Shown: in pieces, positions 1 to 7,308 of the stretch
Position numbering within the stretch: the first letter of the stretch is position 1
How the letters are laid out: every line of letters begins with the position of its first letter
Origin: CAZJYI01 sp964550025
GTDB taxonomy: Bacteria > Verrucomicrobiota > Kiritimatiellia > UBA8416 > CAYOBW01
DNA length: 24,798 bases
Assembly (NCBI GenBank): GCA_964550025.1
Contig: CAZJYI010000156.1
Location: 1-24,798 of the forward strand
Reading direction: 5' to 3'
Notes under the pieces: model-generated
Databases searched by the model: none
What the model was told of the DNA's origin: nothing
The model's input: only the letters and a program-made list of their open reading frames with translations
Position numbers and translations under genes: made by a program

Positions 1-75
1 TGAAACTCGCCTGTCAGCTCTTTGGGGAATCAACCCACGCAACTGCCATGCGCCCTCTGCCTGCCCTCTGGGGGT

Positions 76-1470
76 CTACCCGATCGCCGTGATACGGTAT
101 TCCCTGAGCTTGCTGTACAGGGTCGATCGGTGGATCTTCAGTATCTTCGCCGCCGAGTTCTTGTTGCCGTTGGCCTCCCCCAACGCGGCTCGTATGGCCC
201 GTTTCTCGGCTTCCTCGAGCGACACCGCCGGGAATGCCAGGGGTGCCTTCTTTCCCCGCGCTTCGCGAACGGCCGGCGCCGGTCCGAGTACCAGGTTATC
301 CGGTGAAACGGTATCGCCGGCGTACAGCAGGCAGATCCGCTCGATCGCGTTGCGCAATTCGCGCACGTTGCCGGGCCATGCGTGCTTCTGGAGCGCCTGC
401 ATTGCAGCAGGCGAAAAAGCCGGTTTTGCCTGGCCTGATATCGTGCAGAAGTGGTCAACAAAACTCGCGATAAGGGCCGGGATGTCTTTCTTGCGCTGGC
501 GCAGGGGGGGCATCACGAGCGGCACGACATTCAGACGGTAGTAGAGGTCGATTCTGAACTTGCCTTGCGACACCAGAGATTCCAGGTCCCGGCTGGTTGC
601 CGCAATGACCGCGACGTTGACGGCGCTTTCCCGCTCTCCTCCCGGACGGCGGAAGCGCCTGTCTTCGATTGCCCTGAGCAATTTCTCCTGCAGCGAGGAT
701 CCAATTTCGGCGACATCGTTCAGAAAGAGCGTTCCCCCGTTAGCCATTTCAAGCGCACCGGCCTGGTTCTCGACCGCGTCGGCGGGAGTCTCCTGGCAGT
801 GGCCGAAAAGCTCGCCGTCAAGCAATGACTCCGGCACGGCGGCGCAGTTGACGTCGACGAACGGCCCGGAGCGAAACCGGCTCAACGCGTGGATCGTGCG
901 CGCGAGCAGATCCTTGCCCGTACCGCATTCCCCACGTACCAGCAGGCAGGAAAAGCCGTCCGATGCCACGCGTTTCGCCATTTCCAGGGTTTCGCGCATG
1001 GCGGCCGACATCGCTACCACCCGGTCGGCGGTGCGGCTTCCGTTCCTGCGCGACAACTGGGTCAACACCTTGACGCGGTGACGCAGCTCCCGATGATGAA
1101 TGGCGGCGCGAACCGCCTTCGAGAGAAGCATGGTGTCCAGCGGTCTTACCAGGAAGTCGAACGCACCGTCCCTCACACACTTGACGGCTGTTGCGATCTC
1201 GCGATCGGCGGCGAGGACGATAACAGGGGTTTCGGGATGCTCTTGCGTCCATTGCCGGAGCAACATGGGCCCGTCCACATCGGGAAGACCGAGCCCGAGA
1301 ACGGCGACCGCGGCGGCGCCGTCCGCCATTCTGCGGCGAGCGTCTTCCCCGGTTTCCGCGATCACGGTTTCGAAGCCGGCGTTCCGTAGTGCCCCGTCGA
1401 CGACGGTCGCCACAACGGCACTATCGTCGACCAACAGCACGGTCTGTCTGTCTGGAACGGGCGCTTTCAT
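76..1470 (-). CDS. NtrC-family (receiver-AAA+-Fis HTH) regulator with degenerate active sites
   Basis: A 464-residue protein with the architecture of a sigma-54 activator: receiver (about 8-125), AAA+ domain (about 150-385) and Fis-type helix-turn-helix (about 435-460, AAKILKIHRSTLYSKL). Walker A (GECGTGKD, about 180-187), the LYYRLNVVPL segment and WPGNVREL are normal. Key positions are not: the receiver phospho-acceptor Asp is Gly59 (VLGLGLPDVDG), the conserved Lys before Pro is Arg (LVRP), the GAFTGA loop that contacts sigma-54 is replaced by ETPADA after ELFGHCQ, and the Walker B DE pair reads ND (GGTLFLND). It is the last gene of the secretion operon, 50 bases after the GspK-like gene. 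GGAG lies 4 bases before its ATG. It may regulate the operon without phosphorylation or sigma-54 remodelling, or be a decaying paralogue. Family assignment is secure; function is inference. Confidence 0.9.
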   Translation of the reverse strand: MKAPVPDRQTVLLVDDSAVVATVVDGALRNAGFETVIAETGEDARRRMADGAAAVAVLGLGLPDVDGPMLLRQWTQEHPETPVIVLAADREIATAVKCVRDGAFDFLVRPLDTMLLSKAVRAAIHHRELRHRVKVLTQLSRRNGSRTADRVVAMSAAMRETLEMAKRVASDGFSCLLVRGECGTGKDLLARTIHALSRFRSGPFVDVNCAAVPESLLDGELFGHCQETPADAVENQAGALEMANGGTLFLNDVAEIGSSLQEKLLRAIEDRRFRRPGGERESAVNVAVIAATSRDLESLVSQGKFRIDLYYRLNVVPLVMPPLRQRKKDIPALIASFVDHFCTISGQAKPAFSPAAMQALQKHAWPGNVRELRNAIERICLLYAGDTVSPDNLVLGPAPAVREARGKKAPLAFPAVSLEEAEKRAIRAALGEANGNKNSAAKILKIHRSTLYSKLREYRITAIG

Positions 1471-1520
1471 TGTTCTCCAACCATGTCCACTCGCCGTCGC
1501 CGCCCTACCCGGCGCGTGCG

Positions 1521-1979
1521 TCAGTCCTTCGGACCTTTTCCCTTTCCCTTTCCTTTGCCGTCATCCCACCCGTCGTCATCCGGGTTTTCCCACCGACGGT
1601 CGCCGGGTATCTGCGTGACGCCGCCGATGTTCTGGCCTGCCGGTCGCACGCGGATCCGGTATCGTGAGGGCGCGTTGCCCTTCTGCCTGCCGCCGACTGT
1701 TGCGATCGTCACCAGGTAGGTGAATGGACCGTCCGTCGTCTCTACCCGGACCCGATAGGTAAGGAGCTTGTTCGTCGGGCGCGACCGGGCGACGAATTCC
1801 AGTGCGCGTGCCGCGGCGAGTCTCGGGCCGTCCACGTACATGCTTCGGTCGACGCCGGCGTGTTCGGTGTCGATGGCCGCGCGGGTCCGCTGGTAGACGG
1901 CCGACCACATCAGCATCAGGATCGTCAGGGTGACGAGGACCACCAACACCGTGAAACCGCTCGATCCATGCCGCTTCAT
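1521..1979 (-). CDS. GspK-like minor pseudopilin (short)
   Basis: A 152-residue protein with an N-terminal prepilin-type signal: a short basic leader, Gly, then FTVLVVLVTLTILMLMW. Position 5 after the presumed cleavage site is Val rather than the usual Glu, which is typical of GspK-type tip pseudopilins. It is much shorter than classical GspK (about 300 residues) and has no visible second domain. Residues 130-152 are low-complexity: an Asp-rich stretch, then alternating Gly-Lys. The start overlaps the GspJ-like stop by ATGA, so the two are probably translationally coupled. The position after GspG, I and J homologues supports the K-like role. The exact pseudopilin class is inference. Confidence 0.65.
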   Translation of the reverse strand: MKRHGSSGFTVLVVLVTLTILMLMWSAVYQRTRAAIDTEHAGVDRSMYVDGPRLAAARALEFVARSRPTNKLLTYRVRVETTDGPFTYLVTIATVGGRQKGNAPSRYRIRVRPAGQNIGGVTQIPGDRRWENPDDDGWDDGKGKGKGKGPKD

Positions 1980-2443
1980 GACACGTGCCCCATGAGGATG
2001 ATGCGTCGAACCTTGTCTCCTTCGTGAACGGTCAACTCGATTCGTACAGTCTTGGCGTTTATGGAACGGACGTTGAACGCGGTCAGGCCCGCGGCTACGA
2101 CCGTCTGTGTCCCCGTCTTGGTGTCCGTTCTCAAGAGCTTCTCGCCGTCCAGGGAGTACCGAACAACGCGCGTTCCCTTTTGTGGGAGGGTGTCCTGCAC
2201 CTCGCAGTCGAGCTTGCCGTCCCCGGCCACGGCGGAGCGCGCCGATCCGAAATCGCGCGCCAGCACATCACAGATGACAAGCGTTTCCTGCGCGGTCCGC
2301 GCGCGATCGTCGAGGTCGGCGATCGATCTCCCGACAAAAGCACACATGTTTCCGATGAGCGGAAAGAGGATACCGACCAGAAACAGGCTCACGAGAAGCT
2401 CCATGAGAGTGAACCCTCCGTGGCCGTTGCTGGTCCTGTTCAT
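1976..2443 (-). CDS. GspJ-like pseudopilin
   Basis: A 155-residue protein starting MNRTSNGHGG then FTLMELLVSLFLVGIL, a canonical type III (prepilin) signal with cleavage expected after Gly10 and Glu at +5. A single N-terminal hydrophobic helix is followed by a beta-rich domain, as in minor pseudopilins of type II secretion. The longer open frame upstream was rejected because the ATG at 2443 gives the perfect prepilin signal, overlaps the preceding stop by ATGA and has a purine-rich AAGAG just before it. It sits between the GspI-like and GspK-like genes. The J assignment rests on gene order and on strand-like C-terminal sequence (VRIELTVHEGDKVRRIIL). Confidence 0.75.
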   Translation of the reverse strand: MNRTSNGHGGFTLMELLVSLFLVGILFPLIGNMCAFVGRSIADLDDRARTAQETLVICDVLARDFGSARSAVAGDGKLDCEVQDTLPQKGTRVVRYSLDGEKLLRTDTKTGTQTVVAAGLTAFNVRSINAKTVRIELTVHEGDKVRRIILMGHVS

Positions 2444-2805
2444 CTCTTGCCTGCCTTTCCCACCTCGACTTCGAGAGCGATCTCGCCCGTGCTCTTCTCG
2501 TGGCTGTACGACTTGACGGACAGGGAGACCGACGCGCCTGTGCGTTTCGTGCTCCGCCGCGCCGGCGGGGTTTCCGTGATTCGAGCAGACGCACCGAGGC
2601 GAACGGCCCAATCGGATGCGTCGGGAACGAGATGCAGGACCTTGTCTTCGGGGGTCCGTTCCTCCACCGCTTCGAGCTGCCGTGAGCTCACCGCGATCAT
2701 GGTGATAAGGCCGGAGAGGCCAAAGGCCAGCAGGGACAGCCCGACGGTGGTCTCAACCAGAGAGAACCCTCCGTGGCCTCTGTCTTTCGAACATCTCCGT
2801 TTCAC
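2440..2805 (-). CDS. GspI-like pseudopilin
   Basis: A 121-residue pseudopilin. A basic leader (MKRRCSKDRGHGG) precedes FSLVETTVGLSLLAFGL, with cleavage expected after Gly13 and Glu at +5. The size and position between GspG- and GspJ-like genes match GspI. The start is GTG at 2805; an in-frame TGA lies three codons upstream, so no longer start is possible. The stop overlaps the next ATG (ATGA), indicating coupling with the GspJ-like gene. It would join the tip complex of the pseudopilus in the periplasm. Confidence 0.75.
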   Translation of the reverse strand: MKRRCSKDRGHGGFSLVETTVGLSLLAFGLSGLITMIAVSSRQLEAVEERTPEDKVLHLVPDASDWAVRLGASARITETPPARRSTKRTGASVSLSVKSYSHEKSTGEIALEVEVGKAGKR

Positions 2806-2860
2806 GGTTGCTCACCACTGACTTCCTGCCGACAATGCTCCGCCGCACGGTGATGACGGT

Positions 2861-3388
2861 TCACCGTCCCCGCCCGCGGCGTCCCCGTTCTCGCTTCCTG
2901 TCATCATCGTCGTCATCATCGTCTCCGCCTCTGTCCTTTCGCCTTCTCCGGCTGGGTTTGACGACTCTGCCGGGGCGCCGCACCTCTCCCTGGATCTCGC
3001 CGCGCTCGTCGATGCGCAGCAGGCCCGACCACCGGCTTTTCGATGGCGGTGCGGCCTTTACCGTGTAGGTTGATTCGGAGGCGAGATGGAGCGAATAGTC
3101 GAAATCAAGGTCTCCGATGCCGCGCGAGGCATCCTTGTCGATGTACCCCTCGGATTCGAGATCATCCAGGGAGTCCGCGTATTCCCGGTACTTCAGCCAG
3201 TAGAGCCGTTGGCCGGTCCAGATCACCTGGAGTCGGATCGCGGCTTCGTCCACACGTGTCTGCTCGATGGCCTTGGCGAACATCGGGACGGAGAAAGAAG
3301 CGATCGTCGCGACGAGTGTGGCTACGACGGCCATCTCCACCAGGGAGAATCCCGAGCGACGCGACTTGCTTGTAGTAAGGGTCTGCAT
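2861..3388 (-). CDS. GspG/PilE-like pseudopilin with charged low-complexity tail
   Basis: A 175-residue protein with a prepilin signal: cleavage expected after Gly13, then FSLVEMAVVATLVATIASF with Glu at +5. The middle region (ADSLDDLESEGYIDKD, then DFDYSLHL) resembles the GspG/type IV pilin globular part, where a YxxSLDDL element follows the long helix. Residues about 137-175 are unusual: Arg-rich, then eight consecutive Asp, then Arg/Gly-rich. The Asp run is encoded by a GAC/GAT repeat near 2905-2930 that could slip in replication. A strong AGGAGAGG sequence precedes the ATG. This is the only apparently intact GspG-type protein here; the pilin fragment at 8950 is broken. Confidence 0.8.
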   Translation of the reverse strand: MQTLTTSKSRRSGFSLVEMAVVATLVATIASFSVPMFAKAIEQTRVDEAAIRLQVIWTGQRLYWLKYREYADSLDDLESEGYIDKDASRGIGDLDFDYSLHLASESTYTVKAAPPSKSRWSGLLRIDERGEIQGEVRRPGRVVKPSRRRRKDRGGDDDDDDDDRKRERGRRGRGR

Positions 3389-3412
3389 TTGCCGATCCTC
3401 TCCTTTCCTTTG

Positions 3413-4513
3413 CTACCCTGCTGCCGATGAAAGCTGGAACATGGGGAGGTAGATTGCCGCCATGATGGTCCCTATAACCACCCCCATGAGGACGATAATC
3501 GTGGGCTCGACCAGGTTCATCACGCGTTGCAGGGCGATCTCCACCTTCTGTCCGTAGTAGGTGGCAATCTGCTCCAGCACCTGCGGCAGTTTGCCGGTGT
3601 CTTCCCCCACGCGGATCATGCCGACCACCATCGTGGGGAAGAGCTTGGTCTCTTCGAGCGAGGCGGCCAGGGGCGCGCCGTTGCTGACCCGGTTTTCCGC
3701 ATGCTGAATGGCGCGGCGGTAAAGGACGTTGGACTGCATGACGCTGCGCACCGTCTCGAGCGCCTGCAGCAACGGTATACCGCTCTTGAGAAGGAGCGCC
3801 AGCGTGCTGGCCAGCTTCTGCATTGCCACGCGCACGATCATCTCGCCTATCACCGGCGTGGCCATGGTGGAGACGTTCAGCGCGTAGCGCCCGGATTCCC
3901 TGCGGAACCAGTAGCGCAGAGCAACGACCGATACGGCAATCCCGCCCAGGACAATCAGTCCCCGGCGGCGAACAAAATCCGACATGTCCAGAACGGCCTG
4001 CGTGATTCCGGGCAGCTTGGCGCCGAAATCGTCGAAGAAACCCGCGAATGTCGGAACGACCTTCCATAGCATCACAACCACGCACAGAAAGGCCACGATG
4101 ATCATGATGGCGGGGTACATCATGGCCGAAACCAGCTTGCTGCGGGTCTTCTCGTCCTGTTGGGCCTGAATGCTGAGCTTCTCTATCACGTTCCCCATTT
4201 CTCCCGTCATCTCCCCGACGGCGATGATTTCGACCCAGTGCTGCTTGAATACCTTGGGGTGCTGTGCGCAGGCTCGGTGGAGCGGTGTGCCGGCCGCCAC
4301 CTGCGAGGCGACAGCCATCACCGTTTCCCGCAGCTTGGTGCTGAGGGTCTGCGCCGCCGACAACTGGAGCGTCTCCAACAACGGCGTGCCCGCGTTCAGC
4401 AGCGTTGCAAGCTGACTCAGCAGCGTCAGCCGATCGTCCCTTGTGATCTTGTCGTGCGGTTTGCTGCTGATCCGCGCTTTTCCCTCCAGCCAGCTTTTTT
4501 CCTTACCGGCCAT
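3413..4513 (-). CDS. gspF: Type II secretion/type IV pilus platform protein GspF/PilC
   Basis: A 366-residue inner-membrane platform protein. Two T2SSF repeats are visible: one from about residue 27 (LLSQLATLLNAGTPLLETLQ) and one from about 230 (KLASTLALLLKSGIPLLQAL). Each is followed by an ELFP/GE-type segment (VEIIAVGEMTGEMGNVIEKL; VVGMIRVGEDTGKLPQVLEQ). Transmembrane helices lie at about 130-150, 180-200 and 335-358. The N-terminal extension of classical GspF is somewhat shortened. It couples ATPase GspE to pseudopilus assembly. It lies 18 bases after gspE, in the usual E-F-G order. The family is unmistakable; whether the machine secretes or makes pili is not decided by this protein. Confidence 0.95.
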   Translation of the reverse strand: MAGKEKSWLEGKARISSKPHDKITRDDRLTLLSQLATLLNAGTPLLETLQLSAAQTLSTKLRETVMAVASQVAAGTPLHRACAQHPKVFKQHWVEIIAVGEMTGEMGNVIEKLSIQAQQDEKTRSKLVSAMMYPAIMIIVAFLCVVVMLWKVVPTFAGFFDDFGAKLPGITQAVLDMSDFVRRRGLIVLGGIAVSVVALRYWFRRESGRYALNVSTMATPVIGEMIVRVAMQKLASTLALLLKSGIPLLQALETVRSVMQSNVLYRRAIQHAENRVSNGAPLAASLEETKLFPTMVVGMIRVGEDTGKLPQVLEQIATYYGQKVEIALQRVMNLVEPTIIVLMGVVIGTIMAAIYLPMFQLSSAAG

Positions 4514-4531
4514 GTCGTGACATCCTCATTT

Positions 4532-6268
4532 CTACTCTTCCCCGGCCAGGGCAACCGCCATGACTTCCTCCAGGCTGGTCGCGCCCGCCCGGGCCTGGTT
4601 GAGACCGCTGTCTGCGAGGAAATCCACCCCCTCTTCCCTGACGGCCGTGCACATCTGCTTCCAGGTTGCGTCCGCCTGGATCAGGTCGCGCAGTCGCGGC
4701 GATATGCGCAAGACCTCGAAAACCCCCACGCGGCCTTTGTATCCCCGGTGGCCGCACGCTTCGCATCCCGCGGGTCCGTAGAACGTCTCGTCGACCGAGA
4801 GGCCGAGGGTCCGCCGCGTGTTCTCGTCAACGGCGACCGGCGTCCTGCACTCCGGGCACAGGCGGCGAAGCAGGCGCTGGGCCTGAATGAGGCGGAGCGT
4901 TGCCGAGAGCAGAAACGCCTCGATGCCCATGTCGTGAAGCCGGCTGATGGCCGAGAGTGCGTCGTTGGTGTGTAGCGTCGAGAGCACCAGGTGCCCCGTC
5001 AGCGCGGCCCGCAAGCAGATTTCGGCGGTTTCCTGGTCGCGAACTTCGCCGACCATGATGACGTCCGGATCCTGCCGCAGGAAGGAACGCAACGCGGAGG
5101 CGAACGTGAGGCCGACCTGCGGCTTGACCTGGATCTGGTTGATCCCGGTGAAGCGGTACTCGACGGGATCCTCGACCGTGACGAGATTCAGATCCGGGTT
5201 GTTCAGCATGTTCAGCCCCGTATACAGCGTGGTGCTCTTCCCGCTGCCGGTTGGTCCCGTCACAAAGATGAGACCGTGCGGGCTGTGCATGGCCTCACGG
5301 AAATCCTCGGCCTGCTTCTGCGAGAACCCCAGGCGGCTCATGTCCAGCGGAATGGCTTTCTTGTTCAGCAGGCGCATTACCATCTTCTCGCCCCATACGC
5401 TGGGTATCGTCGAGACACGCAGGTCGATCTTGTTGTTCCTGTGCTGGATGGAGAAAGCGCCGTCCTGGGGGATGCGCTTCTCGGCAATGTCCATGTGCGA
5501 GAGAATCTTGAGGCGACTGATCATCGGGATGAACATTGAACGCGGCGGCGGCGTCAATTCCGCCAGGCCGCCGTCCACGCGCAGCCGGATGCGCACGCAA
5601 TCCTCGTACGGTTCCAGGTGGATGTCGCTGGCGCCCCGTGTCACGGCCTGGATCAGAACGTGGTTGACGATGGACACGATCTGGCCCTCGCGACTGCCGT
5701 CAACCGGCTTGTGCAAGTCCAGCGAAGCTTCGTCGGTCTCCAGTTCTTCGTCCGAGATGGCCTCTTCCTCCGCGTGTGCCTGGGTGGCCAGTTCCCTCAC
5801 AACGTCGCGCGCCCCGTAGAGAGTGCCCAGCACGCCGGATACATCCGAAAGCGTTGCCACGAAGACGTCTATGCGGATGCCGGCGATGAGCTGAAGGCTC
5901 TCGAAGAGGTCCAGATCGGTCGGGTTCACGGCGGCTACACACAATGTCGAATCCGTCTTGCGCACCGGCACGACGCGGTTTTCGCGGCAGACCTTCTCGG
6001 GTAGAAGGTCCGCAAGCTCGTCCGGGCTCGTGAGCTCCTCTTCAGCTTCGCTCAACGACCACGTGGGGAGCATCAGGTAGTCCGCGTAGGCCGCCGCGAT
6101 GGCATCCTCCGTGACTGCTCCCGTGCCGACCAGGGCCTCCTCCACCGTCTCGTCCTGAGTCGCCAGCCGTTCGCGAATCTCCGGGATGGCTTCCTGGTCC
6201 AGGGCGTTGCCCCGGCGCAGCAGTTCCAGGATTACGTGCTCTTGCTGTGTTGCCGTTGCCCGGTTCAT
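4532..6268 (-). CDS. gspE: Assembly ATPase GspE/PilB
   Basis: A 578-residue traffic ATPase. The N-terminal GspE/MshE-type domain spans about 10-150. The ATPase core has GASDIHLEP (212-220), Walker A GPTGSGKST (338-346), the Asp box TVEDPVEY (364-371), Walker B DPDVIMVGEVRD (400-411) and His box STLHTND (430-436). A CxxC pair (Cys471/474) and a second pair (Cys502/505) form the zinc-binding tetracysteine motif of assembly-type, not retraction-type, ATPases. It powers pseudopilus extension from the cytoplasmic face. It starts 4 bases after the GspC/PilP-like stop. All catalytic motifs are intact. No PilT-like retraction ATPase is present in the window, which favours secretion or non-retracting pili. 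Confidence 0.96.
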   Translation of the reverse strand: MNRATATQQEHVILELLRRGNALDQEAIPEIRERLATQDETVEEALVGTGAVTEDAIAAAYADYLMLPTWSLSEAEEELTSPDELADLLPEKVCRENRVVPVRKTDSTLCVAAVNPTDLDLFESLQLIAGIRIDVFVATLSDVSGVLGTLYGARDVVRELATQAHAEEEAISDEELETDEASLDLHKPVDGSREGQIVSIVNHVLIQAVTRGASDIHLEPYEDCVRIRLRVDGGLAELTPPPRSMFIPMISRLKILSHMDIAEKRIPQDGAFSIQHRNNKIDLRVSTIPSVWGEKMVMRLLNKKAIPLDMSRLGFSQKQAEDFREAMHSPHGLIFVTGPTGSGKSTTLYTGLNMLNNPDLNLVTVEDPVEYRFTGINQIQVKPQVGLTFASALRSFLRQDPDVIMVGEVRDQETAEICLRAALTGHLVLSTLHTNDALSAISRLHDMGIEAFLLSATLRLIQAQRLLRRLCPECRTPVAVDENTRRTLGLSVDETFYGPAGCEACGHRGYKGRVGVFEVLRISPRLRDLIQADATWKQMCTAVREEGVDFLADSGLNQARAGATSLEEVMAVALAGEE

Positions 6269-6272
6269 CCTG

Positions 6273-6779
6273 CTACCCCCTTGCTTCGTGCTTCCTTTTC
6301 ATGCCGTCCGGTACGGCGAGTACGATGGGGCCGGAGTCGGACTCCAGCGTGACTCGCCCGGGCGCAATCCTGCTTACACGGTACGTTGCCCCCCCCTCCG
6401 GCGGATGCAGGAATGTGTCACCCTCGAAATACACGGAAGAATTGATGGTGGCGCAACGGATCTCGCCGGAGACGACGGTTCCGTTCAGGAGAAGCGACTC
6501 GCGATTCCCCGTGGACGGGGTAGCCTGTCTTGCTCTCCGGTTCCGGTTGAACTGCATCGCCCGCAGCGTATAGGCGTCCGGAAGGTCGAGCCGGGCAAAA
6601 GGATCGCGGAAACGCAGCGGCTTTTTCGCCTCTTCCCACTCCTGCGTCGGGCCGCTCTGCGGCAGGAGCTCTTCGTCCTCGTAGACGTAGCCCCGGCTGC
6701 CGAATACCTGGGGCCAGGCCAGATACGCGAAAAGCGCAACCGATGCGATCAGGGCTATCTTCTCATTCCGCAGGTTCAT
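6273..6779 (-). CDS. GspC/PilP-like inner-membrane assembly protein
   Basis: A 168-residue protein with one N-terminal transmembrane helix (about 7-24, KIALIASVALFAYLAW), a polar linker with the proline/charge-rich segment EEAKKPLRFRDPFARLD, and a small C-terminal beta domain (about 90-160) with the pattern SLLLNGTVVSGEIRCATIN...YRVSRIAPGRVTLES. That fold pattern (short HR-like domain after LNGT) matches GspC/GspB or PilP proteins, which link the inner-membrane platform to the secretin. It overlaps the upstream PilO/GspM-like gene by 17 bases and precedes gspE by 4. Similarity is structural and positional; I cannot choose between GspC and PilP. Confidence 0.6.
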   Translation of the reverse strand: MNLRNEKIALIASVALFAYLAWPQVFGSRGYVYEDEELLPQSGPTQEWEEAKKPLRFRDPFARLDLPDAYTLRAMQFNRNRRARQATPSTGNRESLLLNGTVVSGEIRCATINSSVYFEGDTFLHPPEGGATYRVSRIAPGRVTLESDSGPIVLAVPDGMKRKHEARG

Positions 6780-7308
6780 GCTTCTCCACCAACCCCATGA
6801 CGCTCATGGTGACGTACAGATGGTCGTCTTCCCGTGTGATGCGCAGTTCGTCGATCCGGTTGGCGCGTGCGGGGCTTTCGATCCACTCCACCAGCCGGAA
6901 CAGGCCGTGATAGTGCGCTTCCATCTCGATGGTCAGGGCGATGACGTGGTACGGACCGAGCTCCCACGTGTCCCGCAGCTCCAGGTTCCTGATCAGCAGC
7001 TTCTCCCCCCGCGTTGCATGCATGACCGCCTGGACCCATTCGTTGAAATGGCTGCAGTGCATGACACGCTCGCCGCAGTCCTCGATCTGCTGACTCAAGT
7101 GGGCAATGCCCGAAACGGTTTCCGCCCTCTCCTGCTGGCGCGAGAGCTCCTCGCGCGACGCCAGCATTCGCTTTTCGATGGGGCGGATCATCGCGGAGTA
7201 GCCCAGCAGCCACATGGCCCCCATGACGGAGAGCCGCAGCTTCAACGGGTTTCGCAGGTGACCCGTGAGCTCCGCTCCGGAGGCGGCCAGTTGTTCCCGC
7301 AACGTCAT
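6763..7308 (-). CDS. GspM/PilO-like membrane protein
   Basis: A 181-residue bitopic protein: short cytoplasmic N-terminus, a transmembrane segment near 28-46 (LSVMGAMWLLGYSAMI), a coiled-coil-prone region (SREELSRQQERAET) and a C-terminal ferredoxin-like domain (ALTIEMEAHYHGLFRLVEWI, then LRITREDDHLYVTMSVMGL), the typical layout of PilO/GspM. The ATG at 7308 was chosen over a longer frame because it overlaps the preceding stop by ATGA and places the membrane segment at the normal depth. It should pair with the GspL/PilN-like protein encoded just upstream to form the inner-membrane alignment complex. Confidence 0.7.
   Translation of the reverse strand: MTLREQLAASGAELTGHLRNPLKLRLSVMGAMWLLGYSAMIRPIEKRMLASREELSRQQERAETVSGIAHLSQQIEDCGERVMHCSHFNEWVQAVMHATRGEKLLIRNLELRDTWELGPYHVIALTIEMEAHYHGLFRLVEWIESPARANRIDELRITREDDHLYVTMSVMGLVEKHEPAE

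Noticed and set aside
2861..3000. Asp/Arg-rich end of the GspG-like gene as a frameshift artefact
   Set aside because: The frame continues to a normal stop with composition-biased but regular codons, and the GspK-like gene has a comparable tail, so a real extension is more likely. Reads spanning the repeat would settle it.
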